IMG/VR virus record: IMGVR_UViG_3300047476_000714
Location: 1 to 36,567 of that record
Length of the DNA stretch: 36,567 nt
From: a virus
Strand: one strand, 5' to 3'
The translations under genes were made by a program, and so were the position numbers. The notes under the pieces were generated by a model. That model was given only the letters and a program-made list of their open reading frames with translations, was not told where the DNA came from and made no database searches. Of the stretch, positions 6,134 through 12,438 are shown piece by piece; positions within the stretch are counted from its first letter, which is position 1; each line of letters begins with the position of its first letter.

Positions 6134-6208
6134 CGGAGACAAACTTTGAAGGTGAAGTCCTGCCTCTTAAGCAGAGAGAACCAAGTTCGAGTCTTGGGTG
6201 TCCGACCA
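6134..6208 (+). tRNA. tRNA-Lys(CUU)
   Basis: CGGAGAC/GTGTCCG acceptor with one mismatch, CTGC/GCAG stem, loop CTCTTAA, T stem CCAAG/CTTGG, ACCA encoded. Confidence 0.88.
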
Positions 6209-6210
6209 GT

Positions 6211-6407
6211 TTTGCAAGTGTTAGTAAATGAAAATCACGATCGTAAGTAGCTGGCCAGCAAAAACGATTGTAAACAACGAGGGACGCAATATCCTAGCAC
6301 AAACATAGTAAACGTTGGATTAGTAATTGCAATAACGTACCGAGTCCTCGCAGCTGCCTTGATTAGGGGTGAATGGTTCTTATAATTATGGTAGAACTAC
6401 TTGCAAA
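6211..6407 (+). ncRNA. folded ~197-nt spacer RNA after tRNA-Lys
   Basis: TTTGCAAGT (6211-6219) pairs with ACTTGCAAA (6399-6407). Nested inside are CGAGGGAC with GTCCTCG, then GCAAT with ATTGC, then ATCC with GGAT, forming one long interrupted helix, plus a GTTCT/AGAAC hairpin near the 3' end. No ORF of note. Not a family I recognise. Confidence 0.55.
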
Positions 6408-6502
6408 TTTAGCACTCGCGTTTGTTGACCGCGTATAATGAGATAAGTCGTCAACAGTCTACAGACCCCACGTTGACCAGTGCGTGTAATCACTGGTCAC
6501 CA
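6408..6502 (+). other. hairpin region ending in an ACCA minihelix
   Basis: TGACCAGTG and CACTGGTCA form a perfect 9-bp hairpin (6475-6500) that ends ACCA at 6499-6502, like a tRNA acceptor minihelix, but no 5' acceptor partner or anticodon arm is found upstream. Also holds GTTGAC/GTCAAC. The final A starts the next spacer repeat, as at real tRNA ends. Confidence 0.4.
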
Positions 6503-6623
6503 TTTAAAATCATTCTCGACGGGATGTAACCGCCAAAGTGAGCGGCCAAGTTTCGGTCTATCTGACAATAGGCGAAAAGTATGTGTGTCAGCACTAACGA
6601 ATGTATCGAGTGTGATTCTAAAT
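6502..6623 (+). other. spacer closed by an inverted repeat before tRNA-Met
   Basis: ATTTAAAATC (6502-6511) pairs with GATTCTAAAT (6614-6623) with one mismatch; the right arm ends at the base before tRNA-Met. Same geometry as the spacers at 4317 and 5523. No credible gene inside. Confidence 0.45.
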
Positions 6624-6698
6624 GGTAACGTAGCAAAGAGGCCTTGCACTTTCTTCATACGGAAGCTAACGTTGGTTCGAATCCAACCGTTACCACCA
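6624..6698 (+). tRNA. tRNA-Met(CAU), elongator type
   Basis: GGTAACG/CGTTACC acceptor fully paired, unlike the initiator at 5815. Stem CTTTC/GGAAG, loop TTCATAC. A lysidine-modified Ile(CAU) cannot be excluded by sequence, but Ile(UAU) at 8028 makes that less needed. Confidence 0.85.
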
Positions 6699-6703
6699 AG
6701 ATA

Positions 6704-6709
6704 TATAAT
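6704..6709 (+). promoter_or_regulatory. TATATAAT box before tRNA-Thr
   Basis: GATATATAAT at 6700-6709 ends five bases before tRNA-Thr. The same box precedes tRNA-Sup, tRNA-His and the 2OG oxygenase gene at similar close range. Confidence 0.4.
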
Positions 6710-6714
6710 CTTAT

Positions 6715-6790
<76 letters not shown>

Positions 6791-6798
6791 ACAAATTT

Positions 6799-6872
6799 GC
6801 TCTATTCGTATATTGGTATTATATCGGTTTTGTAGTCCGACGAAGGTGGTTCGATTCCATCATGGAGCACCA
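6799..6872 (+). tRNA. tRNA, anticodon best read as UGU (Thr), divergent
   Basis: GCTCTAT/ATGGAGC acceptor, good T-arm (GGTGG/CCATC, loop TTCGATT), ACCA encoded. Stem TCGGT/TCCGA has a T-T mismatch next to the loop TTTGTAG, so the register and identity are less certain. Confidence 0.7.
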
Positions 6873-6881
6873 ATTAATTAT

Positions 6882-6958
6882 CGGAGTGTAGCGCAGTCTG
6901 GTAGCGCACCTGGTTTGGGACCAGGGGGTCCAAGGTTCGAATCCTTGTACTCCGACCA
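6882..6958 (+). tRNA. tRNA-Pro(UGG), copy 2
   Basis: CGGAGTG/TACTCCG acceptor, stem CCTGG/CCAGG, loop TTTGGGA. Very close to bacterial Pro(UGG) tRNAs, including the D-arm GCGCAGTCTGGTAGCGC. Confidence 0.93.
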
Positions 6959-6971
6959 ATAAGGAGTCTGT

Positions 6972-7163
6972 ATGAGTGACGGTGGAAAAGGATGTAAACC
7001 TCGTCCGTTTAGTGTATCACAAGAAGAATACGATAAACGATGGGATACAATTTTTCAACGAGATCTTCCTAAAGAAGAAATTGTTGAAAAAATAGAAGAC
7101 GAAAAAGAAATAAAAATCAAAGCGTCGATTCCTGAGATTAGAATCAAAGGTTCGACAAACTAA
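6972..7163 (+). CDS. small conserved phage protein (MSDGGKG type)
   Basis: 63 residues starting MSDGGKGCKPRPFSVSQEEY, an N terminus I recognise from small proteins of unknown function in many phages. The body is acidic and basic by turns (EEIVEKIEDEKEIKIKAS). AAGGAG six bases before the ATG. It sits between tRNA-Pro and tRNA-Gly, in the same direction. Confidence 0.8.
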   Translation: MSDGGKGCKPRPFSVSQEEYDKRWDTIFQRDLPKEEIVEKIEDEKEIKIKASIPEIRIKGSTN

Positions 7164-7169
7164 AACAAT

Positions 7170-7245
7170 GCGGGAATAGCTCAGTTGGTAGAGTACTTGC
7201 TTGCCAAGCAAGACGTCGCGAGTTCGAACCTCGTTTCCCGCTCCA
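7170..7245 (+). tRNA. tRNA-Gly(GCC)
   Basis: GCGGGAA/TTCCCGC acceptor, stem CTTGC/GCAAG, loop TTGCCAA, discriminator U as in Gly, CCA encoded. Confidence 0.94.
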
Positions 7246-7284
7246 TAAAATATTAACAGAGTTGTTAGTCAAGAATTCAACATG

Positions 7285-7292
7285 TATAAATA
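7285..7292 (+). promoter_or_regulatory. T4-type late promoter box before the HNH gene
   Basis: TATAAATA, five bases before the HNH ATG at 7298. It would give this selfish gene its own late expression. Confidence 0.5.
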
Positions 7293-7297
7293 CTTAC

Positions 7298-7741
7298 ATG
7301 AAGATAGATAAACAACTAATTATAGATGCATGTAACAATTCTGCTTCAATGTCAGAAGCTGCATCGAAGTTTAATATTAACTTTCAAACTTTTAGAAAGT
7401 ACGCCAAAGAACTTGGTGTATGGCACACTAATCAATCTGGAAAAGGAATTTCTAGGAAAAAGGCTGATGGCAAAGATAAATTTGCATTATCAGATATTTT
7501 AAATGGGAAGCATCCGCACTATAGTAGTCATAAGCTTAGATTGAGATTGATTGCCGAAGGTTTAAAAGAAGATAAGTGTGAGGAATGTGGTATTGTAGAT
7601 TGGAATGGCAAAATATTGCCTAAACATTTAGAACATGTAGATGGCAATCATTACAATCATGATTTTAATAATTTAAGAATTTTATGTCCAAACTGTCATC
7701 AGCAAACTGATACACACGGAAGTAAAAAACTTAAAAAATAA
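7298..7741 (+). CDS. HNH homing-type endonuclease
   Basis: 147 residues from the ATG at 7298; the frame is open to a TTG at 7262. The N-terminal half is a helix-turn-helix type region (ASMSEAASKFNINFQTFRKYAKELG). The C-terminal half is an HNH nuclease with two Zn-binding pairs: CEECG, then HLEHVDGNHYNHDFNNLRI (split at H, D, N), then CPNCH. This layout is that of free-standing homing endonucleases in phages. It sits within the tRNA array, its TAA overlapping the spacer before tRNA-Leu(UAG), so it is probably a mobile insertion. Codon use is more AT-rich than nearby genes. Confidence 0.88.
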   Translation: MKIDKQLIIDACNNSASMSEAASKFNINFQTFRKYAKELGVWHTNQSGKGISRKKADGKDKFALSDILNGKHPHYSSHKLRLRLIAEGLKEDKCEECGIVDWNGKILPKHLEHVDGNHYNHDFNNLRILCPNCHQQTDTHGSKKLKK

Positions 7742-7742
7742 T

Positions 7743-7825
7743 GCGGATGTGGCGAAATAGGTAGACGCGCGAGTCTTAGAAACTCGTACTTCGGTGTGTG
7801 GGTTCGATTCCCTCCATCCGCACCA
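7743..7825 (+). tRNA. tRNA-Leu(UAG)
   Basis: GCGGATG/CATCCGC acceptor, stem CGAGT/ACTCG, loop CTTAGAA, and a variable arm with a TTCG loop. Unlike the other two Leu genes, the class II arm is kept. Starts one base after the HNH stop. Confidence 0.93.
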
Positions 7826-7833
7826 ATAACAGA

Positions 7834-7853
7834 GTGGCCCTCCTAGGGCACCA
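7834..7853 (+). other. short hairpin ending in ACCA
   Basis: GCCCT-cc-TAGGGC followed by ACCA, then the ATTAATT spacer that follows real tRNAs here. Looks like a leftover acceptor/T-arm of a lost tRNA, or a minihelix. Confidence 0.35.
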
Positions 7854-7862
7854 ATTAATTTT

Positions 7863-7938
7863 CCCGATAAAGCTAATCTAGTGAAAGCGCTGGTCTGAAA
7901 AGCCAGAGAGCTTGGTGCGTAACCAAGTGTCGGGACCA
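7863..7938 (+). tRNA. tRNA-Phe(GAA), odd T loop
   Basis: CCCGATA/TGTCGGG acceptor, stem CTGGT/GCCAG, loop CTGAAAA. The T loop reads TGCGTAA instead of TTCRANT, closed by CTTGG/CCAAG. Confidence 0.85.
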
Positions 7939-7944
7939 ACATAT

Positions 7945-8020
7945 GCCCCGTTGGTGAAATGGATAATCATATCGTGCTACGAACGCGAAGGTAGAGGTTC
8001 GATTCCTTTACGGGGTGCCA
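7945..8020 (+). tRNA. tRNA-Arg(ACG)
   Basis: GCCCCGT/ACGGGGT acceptor, stem TCGTG/CGCGA, loop CTACGAA, discriminator G. A34 would need deamination to inosine by host TadA to read CGY/CGA. Confidence 0.9.
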
Positions 8021-8027
8021 GATGAAT

Positions 8028-8122
8028 GCTCCTGTAGTTTAACGGTAAAACTCCAAGCTTATACCTTGGCGATGTCTCTAGATGAGGGAATGATGTGGGT
8101 TCGAATCCCGCCGGGAGTACCA
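8028..8122 (+). tRNA. tRNA-Ile(UAU) with a long variable arm
   Basis: Stem CCAAG/CTTGG, loop CTTATAC gives UAU, which reads AUA directly. The variable region is about 25 bases with a TCTCT/AGGGA stem, a class II feature not expected in Ile. Its true amino acid could therefore differ. Confidence 0.8.
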
Positions 8123-8132
8123 AAGTTCTACA

Positions 8133-8161
8133 TGTACAACACATAAAAAATGTGGTATAAT
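8133..8161 (+). promoter_or_regulatory. sigma-70-type promoter
   Basis: TGTACA 8133-8138, 17-bp spacer, TATAAT 8156-8161 after TGTGG; about 30 bases before the gene at 8193. Confidence 0.8.
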
Positions 8162-8192
8162 ATAACCTATACAATGCAAAGGAAAATGAAAT

Positions 8193-8771
8193 ATGCAAAT
8201 CAATCTTCGTAAAGCAAGCGCAATCCAATCTGAGATCCGTAAAGCGATCGCAGGTGTTAAGGCAACTGACAGCGTGTCAGTAACTGAATTCACCGCAGAT
8301 GTTGACGCTGCATTGAGCAAAGGTGCTTTAGAGTTTACACAAGCTCTTCAGCGTAAAGAAGCTTTGAATAAAGCTTTGTTCCAGATTCGTGCGGCAGCTG
8401 GTCGTGCAAATGTGGAGAGTGGTATTAGTGACGTGTTGGCTGACATCCAATTGTTGGATGCACAAATCTCAATCAAGAGTACCATCGCTTCTACTGCACC
8501 ACGCAAAGAAGTAACAGAGATCAATGCTCGTATCGTTAAGATGAAGCAAGCTCCGTCTTCAGATCGTAGTGTGTTGTACGGTGAACGTTACAACACGGTT
8601 GAAACAACTGTTGTGTCTGAACAAGACATCAATGTAGCTAAGGCAGAACTAAAAATGCTTAAGCGCGACAAACAAGCTTTAGCTGATAAACTATTGCAGT
8701 TGAATGTGAACACCCTCATTCAGTTGAGTGATCCAACAAAGTTGACTCTTCAAGAAGAAGGGTTGATCTAA
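8193..8771 (+). CDS. coiled-coil protein, unknown
   Basis: 192 residues, almost all helical by composition: Ala, Lys, Glu, Gln and Leu in heptad-like runs at residues 40-110 and 140-185, with a central linker (APSSDRSVLYGERYNTVE). No signal or membrane segment. It has its own promoter and RBS (AAAGGAAAATGAA) and stands alone inside the tRNA array, before a folded non-coding stretch. I do not recognise the family; an oligomeric scaffold is possible. Confidence 0.75.
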   Translation: MQINLRKASAIQSEIRKAIAGVKATDSVSVTEFTADVDAALSKGALEFTQALQRKEALNKALFQIRAAAGRANVESGISDVLADIQLLDAQISIKSTIASTAPRKEVTEINARIVKMKQAPSSDRSVLYGERYNTVETTVVSEQDINVAKAELKMLKRDKQALADKLLQLNVNTLIQLSDPTKLTLQEEGLI

Positions 8772-8777
8772 GTTTCG

Positions 8778-9030
8778 GAGGTAAGAAGGATAAGAGAATC
8801 TGCATTAGATAAGCGCACAAACAAATACTGACTTAACAGTATTTGGTTAGCCTTGAACGCTAATCCGAACAACTGTGGCCAACCATAGTTAGTTGCTCCT
8901 ATAGATACGACGTGACTGTCGCTTGCTTGTTGATAATAGGAACCTAGTACTTTGTGGCCTGCTTTTTGTTATTTGTCTGTTGCAGGTTGCTGAGCGACTT
9001 ATCGCGGTTCAAATTGAATTCTTATCTCCA
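8778..9030 (+). ncRNA. folded ~250-nt spacer RNA before tRNA-Gly(UCC)
   Basis: GGAGGTAAGAA (8778-8788) pairs with TTCTTATCTCC (9020-9030), one G-U. Inside are strong hairpins: AAATACTG/CAGTATTT, GGTTAGC/GCTAATC, AACTGTGG-ccaa-CCATAGTT, CCTGC/GCAGG and GCGA-ctta-TCGC. No credible ORF. Unrecognised RNA. Confidence 0.5.
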
Positions 9031-9041
9031 CCCCTAACAAC

Positions 9042-9114
9042 GCAGGTGTTCTCCTGGGAGAGGACACAGCCTTCCAAGCTGTCGGAGAGGGTTCGAATCC
9101 CTTCACCTGCTCCA
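9042..9114 (+). tRNA. tRNA-Gly(UCC)
   Basis: GCAGGTG/CACCTGC acceptor, stem ACAGC/GCTGT, loop CTTCCAA, discriminator U, CCA encoded. Confidence 0.94.
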
Positions 9115-9132
9115 TTAAAGAATTGCTACAAA

Positions 9133-9321
9133 TTGTATAGAATAGACGAAAAGAAATTTGAAACATTAGATGAAGCATTAGTGTACGCAAAAGAATTGGG
9201 TACATTCGTGACTATCAAAGGTAATAACATAGAAGTATGCGGTAAGTTTGGTGTAGACTCTGTTAAAGACGGAACATGTCCAGATGGAATTGCATATGAT
9301 TGGAAAAAGAGACGAAAATGA
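9133..9321 (+). CDS. small conserved-type phage protein, TTG start
   Basis: About 62 residues between tRNA-Gly and tRNA-Lys, ending CPDGIAYDWKKRRK. The 'FVTIKGNNIEVCGKFGVDSVKDG' region looks like a real beta-rich fold with two Cys. There is no ATG in frame after the tRNA; the most likely start is TTG at 9133, with no clear RBS. The frame is open upstream through the tRNA, which cannot be coding. Function unknown. Confidence 0.6.
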   Translation: MYRIDEKKFETLDEALVYAKELGTFVTIKGNNIEVCGKFGVDSVKDGTCPDGIAYDWKKRRK

Positions 9322-9349
9322 AACGAAAACATAAACCTCGAAAACTTTT

Positions 9350-9424
9350 GGGGGTATAACTTAACGGCTAAAGTATCTGGCTTTTAACCAGAAAATCAGA
9401 GTTCGATTCTCTGTGCCCCTACCA
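9350..9424 (+). tRNA. tRNA-Lys(UUU)
   Basis: GGGGGTA/TGCCCCT acceptor, stem TCTGG/CCAGA, loop CTTTTAA, ACCA encoded. Confidence 0.93.
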
Positions 9425-9542
9425 AAAGATTATATAAAAGCTTTCTAAGTAACTACACTGGAACAACAGCAAAACTTCCGATGAAACCGGTCGAAGGAAG
9501 AATCTGCCAGGAAGAGTTGGGTTACCAAGGATTCAAGCGCCA

Positions 9543-9566
9543 TAGAGAGCCTCTATATAATTTTTT
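9543..9566 (+). terminator. terminator-like hairpin before tRNA-His
   Basis: ATAGAG-agc-CTCTAT followed by ATAATTTTTT. The same bases hold a TATATAAT box (ending 9561) ten bases before tRNA-His, so it may end one transcript and start another. Confidence 0.5.
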
Positions 9567-9570
9567 CAGT

Positions 9571-9644
9571 GGTGTTAGTAGTGTAGTGGTTGCACAACTG
9601 TCTGTGAAACAGTTAGAGAGGGTTCGATTCCCCCTTTCACCCCA
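9571..9644 (+). tRNA. tRNA-His(GUG)
   Basis: Stem ACTGT/ACAGT, loop CTGTGAA. A 5' G at 9571 can act as the extra G-1 facing C73, as His tRNAs need. The acceptor stem has two T-T mismatches and the T-arm register is slightly unclear. Confidence 0.85.
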
Positions 9645-9653
9645 AATATTTTT

Positions 9654-9729
9654 GCCTGGTTGACCCGAGAGGTTAGGGACCCTCCTTACAAGTGGGATTA
9701 TGTTGGTTCGAGTCCAACACCAGGTACCA
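9654..9729 (+). tRNA. tRNA-Val(UAC)
   Basis: GCCTGGT/ACCAGGT acceptor, stem CCCTC/GTGGG with one mismatch, loop CTTACAA, ACCA encoded. Confidence 0.92.
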
Positions 9730-9739
9730 GATTTTGATA

Positions 9740-9745
9740 TATAAT
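9740..9745 (+). promoter_or_regulatory. TATATAAT box before the suppressor tRNA
   Basis: GATATATAAT ends four bases before the tRNA. A start here would give an almost leaderless tRNA transcript. Confidence 0.4.
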
Positions 9746-9749
9746 ACAT

Positions 9750-9824
9750 GCTTCTATAACATAATGGTTAATGTGAACGTCTCTAAAACGTGGTATCCGA
9801 GTTCGATTCTCGGTAGGAGCACCA
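9750..9824 (+). tRNA. tRNA-Sup(CUA), amber suppressor
   Basis: GCTTCTA/TAGGAGC acceptor (one G-U), stem ACGT/ACGT, loop CTCTAAA, so 34-36 is CUA, which reads UAG. T-arm CCGAG/CTCGG with loop TTCGATT and ACCA are normal. The charged amino acid is unknown; discriminator is A. Last tRNA of the array. Confidence 0.88.
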
Positions 9825-9839
9825 AAATAAAAGGAGAAA

Positions 9840-9881
9840 ATGATGAAGGGTTTACATCTCTAGATTCAGAAGCCACCGTAA
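9840..9881 (+). other. mini-ORF with in-frame UAG right after the suppressor tRNA
   Basis: AAAGGAG then ATGATG opens MMKGLHL, stops at TAG 9861, and with read-through would add IQKPP before TAA 9879. A strong RBS before so short a frame suggests a leader peptide or chance. Confidence 0.3.
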
Positions 9882-9931
9882 TTTTACCTGTAACTTTAAA
9901 GAACACTTTTATTTTTACAAGGAAAATTACA

Positions 9932-10309
9932 ATGACTATCGAATTAAAAATCAAACAAAAACACTTAGCTCTTGAGCCAAACATTATTCGCACTGAAGAA
10001 CGTAAACTCAAGAAGCAAATGCAACATAACAGAGGTGAAGGCAAATATTGGGATCTTGACAGAAAACGTCAAGAACTTAGCAATCATCGCCGTTGGAATG
10101 TAAGAAACGAATCGCGAGCTACTCATCTAGCACGTGCGTTCATCGAAGGTAAACCATACGCCTACGTTGAAAAGAAACGTAATGATGAGGGCTTATTTCA
10201 ATTGTATATCGTTCCACGTATTGTAGCCATGGCGCAACGATATGGAAAACGAGAACATAGAGGAATTACGGCAGACGTAATTAAAGAATGGTCTAAAACA
10301 GGAGTCTAA
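9932..10309 (+). CDS. conserved-type phage protein, unknown
   Basis: 125 residues from the ATG at 9932 (RBS AAGGAAAATTAC). The frame is open upstream through the suppressor tRNA, so longer starts are rejected. Very basic N-terminal half (EERKLKKQMQHNRGEGKYWDLDRKRQELSNHRRWNVRNESR, noted by its Arg/Lys clusters), then 'ARAFIEGKPYAYVEKKR' and 'ITADVIKEWSKTGV'. Nucleic-acid binding is plausible from charge only. One base before the HNH gene, so co-expressed. Confidence 0.75.
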   Translation: MTIELKIKQKHLALEPNIIRTEERKLKKQMQHNRGEGKYWDLDRKRQELSNHRRWNVRNESRATHLARAFIEGKPYAYVEKKRNDEGLFQLYIVPRIVAMAQRYGKREHRGITADVIKEWSKTGV

Positions 10310-10310
10310 A

Positions 10311-10868
10311 ATGAATGTGCTAGCACTTGACGTAGGTGGAATTCCACGTCAATGGTTAAACTTTGAACAAGCAATATTGTACCATGCAAAGGGACAGGTA
10401 GCTTGGTCTCTTGGCGATACAGTCGCTAAGTTCAGAGGAGGCATGCGCAAAGACGGCTCTGAATCATACTTAGAATCACCATCTATAATCGCTATTAAAG
10501 GTGGTGAAGGATTTAACCCAGCTAAGTTTGGACGAGTTGTATTAAGCAATAAGACTCTTTTCGGGAGAGACAAACATGTTTGCGCATACTGCGGTAATCA
10601 TTTTACTTCTAATCATCTTTCCCGTGATCATATCGTTCCTGTGTCACGTGGCGGTCAGAATGTTTGGATGAATGTAGTTACTTCTTGCAAGAAGTGCAAC
10701 TCTGTAAAGAGTGACCGCACTTTAAAAGAAGCTGGATTGGAACTATTGTACATTCCTTACGAACCAAACCACTACGAACACATGATCCTTATGAATCGTA
10801 ACATACTTGCAGATCAGATGGAATATCTACTAACAGGTGTGCCAAAACATTCACGGGTTTTGTCTTAA
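10311..10868 (+). CDS. HNH endonuclease
   Basis: 185 residues. The core is CAYCGNHF (Zn pair 1), LSRDHIVPVSRGG (the DH of HNH), WMNVVTSCKKCNSVKSD (N, Zn pair 2). An N-terminal domain (residues 1-85) has a short beta pattern with 'WLNFEQAILYHAKGQVAWSLG' seen in a large family of bacterial and phage HNH proteins. It lies one base after the previous stop and just before a terminator, so it looks like a resident phage gene rather than an intron-borne one. DNA nicking or cleavage expected; target unknown. Confidence 0.88.
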   Translation: MNVLALDVGGIPRQWLNFEQAILYHAKGQVAWSLGDTVAKFRGGMRKDGSESYLESPSIIAIKGGEGFNPAKFGRVVLSNKTLFGRDKHVCAYCGNHFTSNHLSRDHIVPVSRGGQNVWMNVVTSCKKCNSVKSDRTLKEAGLELLYIPYEPNHYEHMILMNRNILADQMEYLLTGVPKHSRVLS

Positions 10869-10874
10869 ATCAAC

Positions 10875-10894
10875 AAAGGTCCTTCGGGACCTTT
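10875..10894 (+). terminator. hairpin with UUCG loop
   Basis: AAAGGTCC-TTCG-GGACCTTT, a very stable tetraloop hairpin after the HNH stop. There is no long T run, so it may be a terminator or a message-end stabiliser. Confidence 0.6.
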
Positions 10895-10907
10895 GCCATT
10901 TGTGATA

Positions 10908-10913
10908 TATAAT
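10908..10913 (+). promoter_or_regulatory. TATATAAT box overlapping the 2OG oxygenase start
   Basis: GATATATAAT ends three bases before the ATG at 10917. If used as a -10, the message would be leaderless. Confidence 0.35.
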
Positions 10914-10916
10914 ATT

Positions 10917-11462
10917 ATGAAAAACTATATCTCTGTATTTGATAACGTACTTGAAGACGACTTTTGTAAAGGTCTAATCGATAAATTCGAACGCACAAAG
11001 ACTGCGTGGATCCGAAGAGACGATACATTCAAGACTTTCAATGAAATTAACTTCGGTGCACATCCAATGTTTGCTGAAGATCAAAACTATATCTTGTCTC
11101 GCGTACAACCATTTGTTGATAAGTACTGCGAAGCACATCAGATCAAATTCTTCCCTAAACAAATTGGTTTCGAACAAGTACGCATGAAGAAGTACGAGAT
11201 CGGAGGCAAAGATGAGTTTAGGGAACACGTAGATGTTGGTGATCATGCGTCTGCCCGTCGATTCTTAGTTATGTTCTTCTATCTCAATAACGTAGCAGAT
11301 GGCGGTGAGACCGCTTTCATCGGGATCGATCATGATCTACGAGTGCAACCAAAGACTGGTCGCATGTTATGTTTCCCTCCAATGTGGACACACCCACATG
11401 CCGGTCTCCCTCCAATCTCTAATACAAAATACATTGCTGGTACTTATTTGCACTACACTTAA
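10917..11462 (+). CDS. 2OG-Fe(II) oxygenase (prolyl-hydroxylase-like)
   Basis: 181 residues, double-stranded beta-helix fold of the P4H-like family. The iron site is visible: His104-x-Asp106 (FREHVDVGDH) and a distal His161 (THPHAG); Lys171 (TKYIAGTYLHY) would hold 2-oxoglutarate. 'YLNNVADGGETAF' is the typical family signature. Such genes are common in T4-like phages of aquatic bacteria; substrates (protein, nucleotide or glycan) are unknown. ATG 10917 is chosen because upstream TTG/GTG starts would lie inside the promoter-like box. Confidence 0.92.
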   Translation: MKNYISVFDNVLEDDFCKGLIDKFERTKTAWIRRDDTFKTFNEINFGAHPMFAEDQNYILSRVQPFVDKYCEAHQIKFFPKQIGFEQVRMKKYEIGGKDEFREHVDVGDHASARRFLVMFFYLNNVADGGETAFIGIDHDLRVQPKTGRMLCFPPMWTHPHAGLPPISNTKYIAGTYLHYT

Positions 11463-11465
11463 CTG

Positions 11466-11494
11466 TGTACAGCATGTAAAAAATGTGGTATAAT
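11466..11494 (+). promoter_or_regulatory. sigma-70-type promoter
   Basis: TGTACA 11466-11471, 17-bp spacer, TATAAT 11489-11494 after TGTGG; drives the run from 11521. Confidence 0.82.
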
Positions 11495-11520
11495 ATACCT
11501 ATGTTATGTAAAGGTGTCGT

Positions 11521-12438
11521 ATGAAAATCGCAATCACTAGTGATGTCCATTTAGAATTTGGTGCGCTAAATATCGAAAACACAGAAGGTGCTGATGTGCT
11601 TGTGTTGAGTGGTGATATCTGTACTGCAAAAGACTTTGATGTAGTTGCTGCAAGTTATGGTGATATGCCACACTCAAAGAAAGCTATGCGCTTCGTAGAC
11701 TTCTTTAAGGCGTGCTCACAAAACTTTAAACACGTTGTTTATGTCATGGGTAATCATGAGCACTACAACTATGATTTTAAGTTCACTGCAAAAGATATCA
11801 AGAAAAACCTTGAGCATCTCGAGAATGTGTACTTACTTGACAATGAAGTTAAGAAGATCGACGATGTTACATTTGTTGGTGGTACCATGTGGAGTGATAT
11901 GAACAAGCGTGATCCGCTTACTCTATTTCATATGAAGAGCATGATGAATGACTTCCGTTGTGTTAAGAATAGCAATCGTGAAGTGTATCGTACAGTCCCA
12001 TTGTACAAGCGTAAAGCCGATGACAGTGGTTATGAACTCGATGAAAAAGGTTACATGATCCAAGTAGGTTCAAAAAAGAAAGCTGAACCTGCACATTTTT
12101 CTCCTGAGGATGCAGCAGACGAGTTCGATAAGTTTGTTGGATATCTGAAGACTGTATTAAACAACGAAGATAAGTTTGTAGTGTGTACTCATCATAGTCC
12201 AAGCTTGAAGTCATGTCATCCTCGTTATCAACATGATACGCTTATGAATGGCGGTTATCATTCAGATCTTGAGTATATGATGGAAGATCGTCCTAACATC
12301 AAGTTGTGGACACATGGACATACACACGAAGACTTTGATTATATGGTATACGACACTCGAGTTGTATGTAATCCTCGTGGTTATATCGGTTACGAAGGTC
12401 GTGCTGATAAATGGAAGTTGAAAATTGTGGAGGTTTAA
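11521..12438 (+). CDS. calcineurin-like metallophosphoesterase
   Basis: 305 residues. The metal-binding motifs of the family are in order: SDVH (Asp8, His10), SGDI (Asp32), GNHE (Asn78, His79), THHSP near 222, and WTHGHTH near 263. It would hydrolyse phosphomono- or diester bonds with two metal ions; the substrate (nucleotide, nucleic acid or protein) cannot be told. An insertion around residues 150-195 (Lys-rich, KRKADDSGYELDEKG) lies between the N and H motifs. The RBS is AAAGGTGTCGT. Its TAA overlaps the next ATG. Confidence 0.92.
   Translation: MKIAITSDVHLEFGALNIENTEGADVLVLSGDICTAKDFDVVAASYGDMPHSKKAMRFVDFFKACSQNFKHVVYVMGNHEHYNYDFKFTAKDIKKNLEHLENVYLLDNEVKKIDDVTFVGGTMWSDMNKRDPLTLFHMKSMMNDFRCVKNSNREVYRTVPLYKRKADDSGYELDEKGYMIQVGSKKKAEPAHFSPEDAADEFDKFVGYLKTVLNNEDKFVVCTHHSPSLKSCHPRYQHDTLMNGGYHSDLEYMMEDRPNIKLWTHGHTHEDFDYMVYDTRVVCNPRGYIGYEGRADKWKLKIVEV

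Noticed and set aside
6624-6698. Reading the CAU tRNA as Ile2 (lysidine)
   Set aside because: Not excluded, but the array has Ile(GAU) and Ile(UAU) and otherwise lacks an elongator Met.
9470-9500. Hammerhead-like string (CCGATGAAACCGGTCGAAGG) between tRNA-Lys and tRNA-His
   Set aside because: The core has C in place of the required U, and there is no room for a proper stem II; only a plain CTTCC/GGAAG hairpin is supported.
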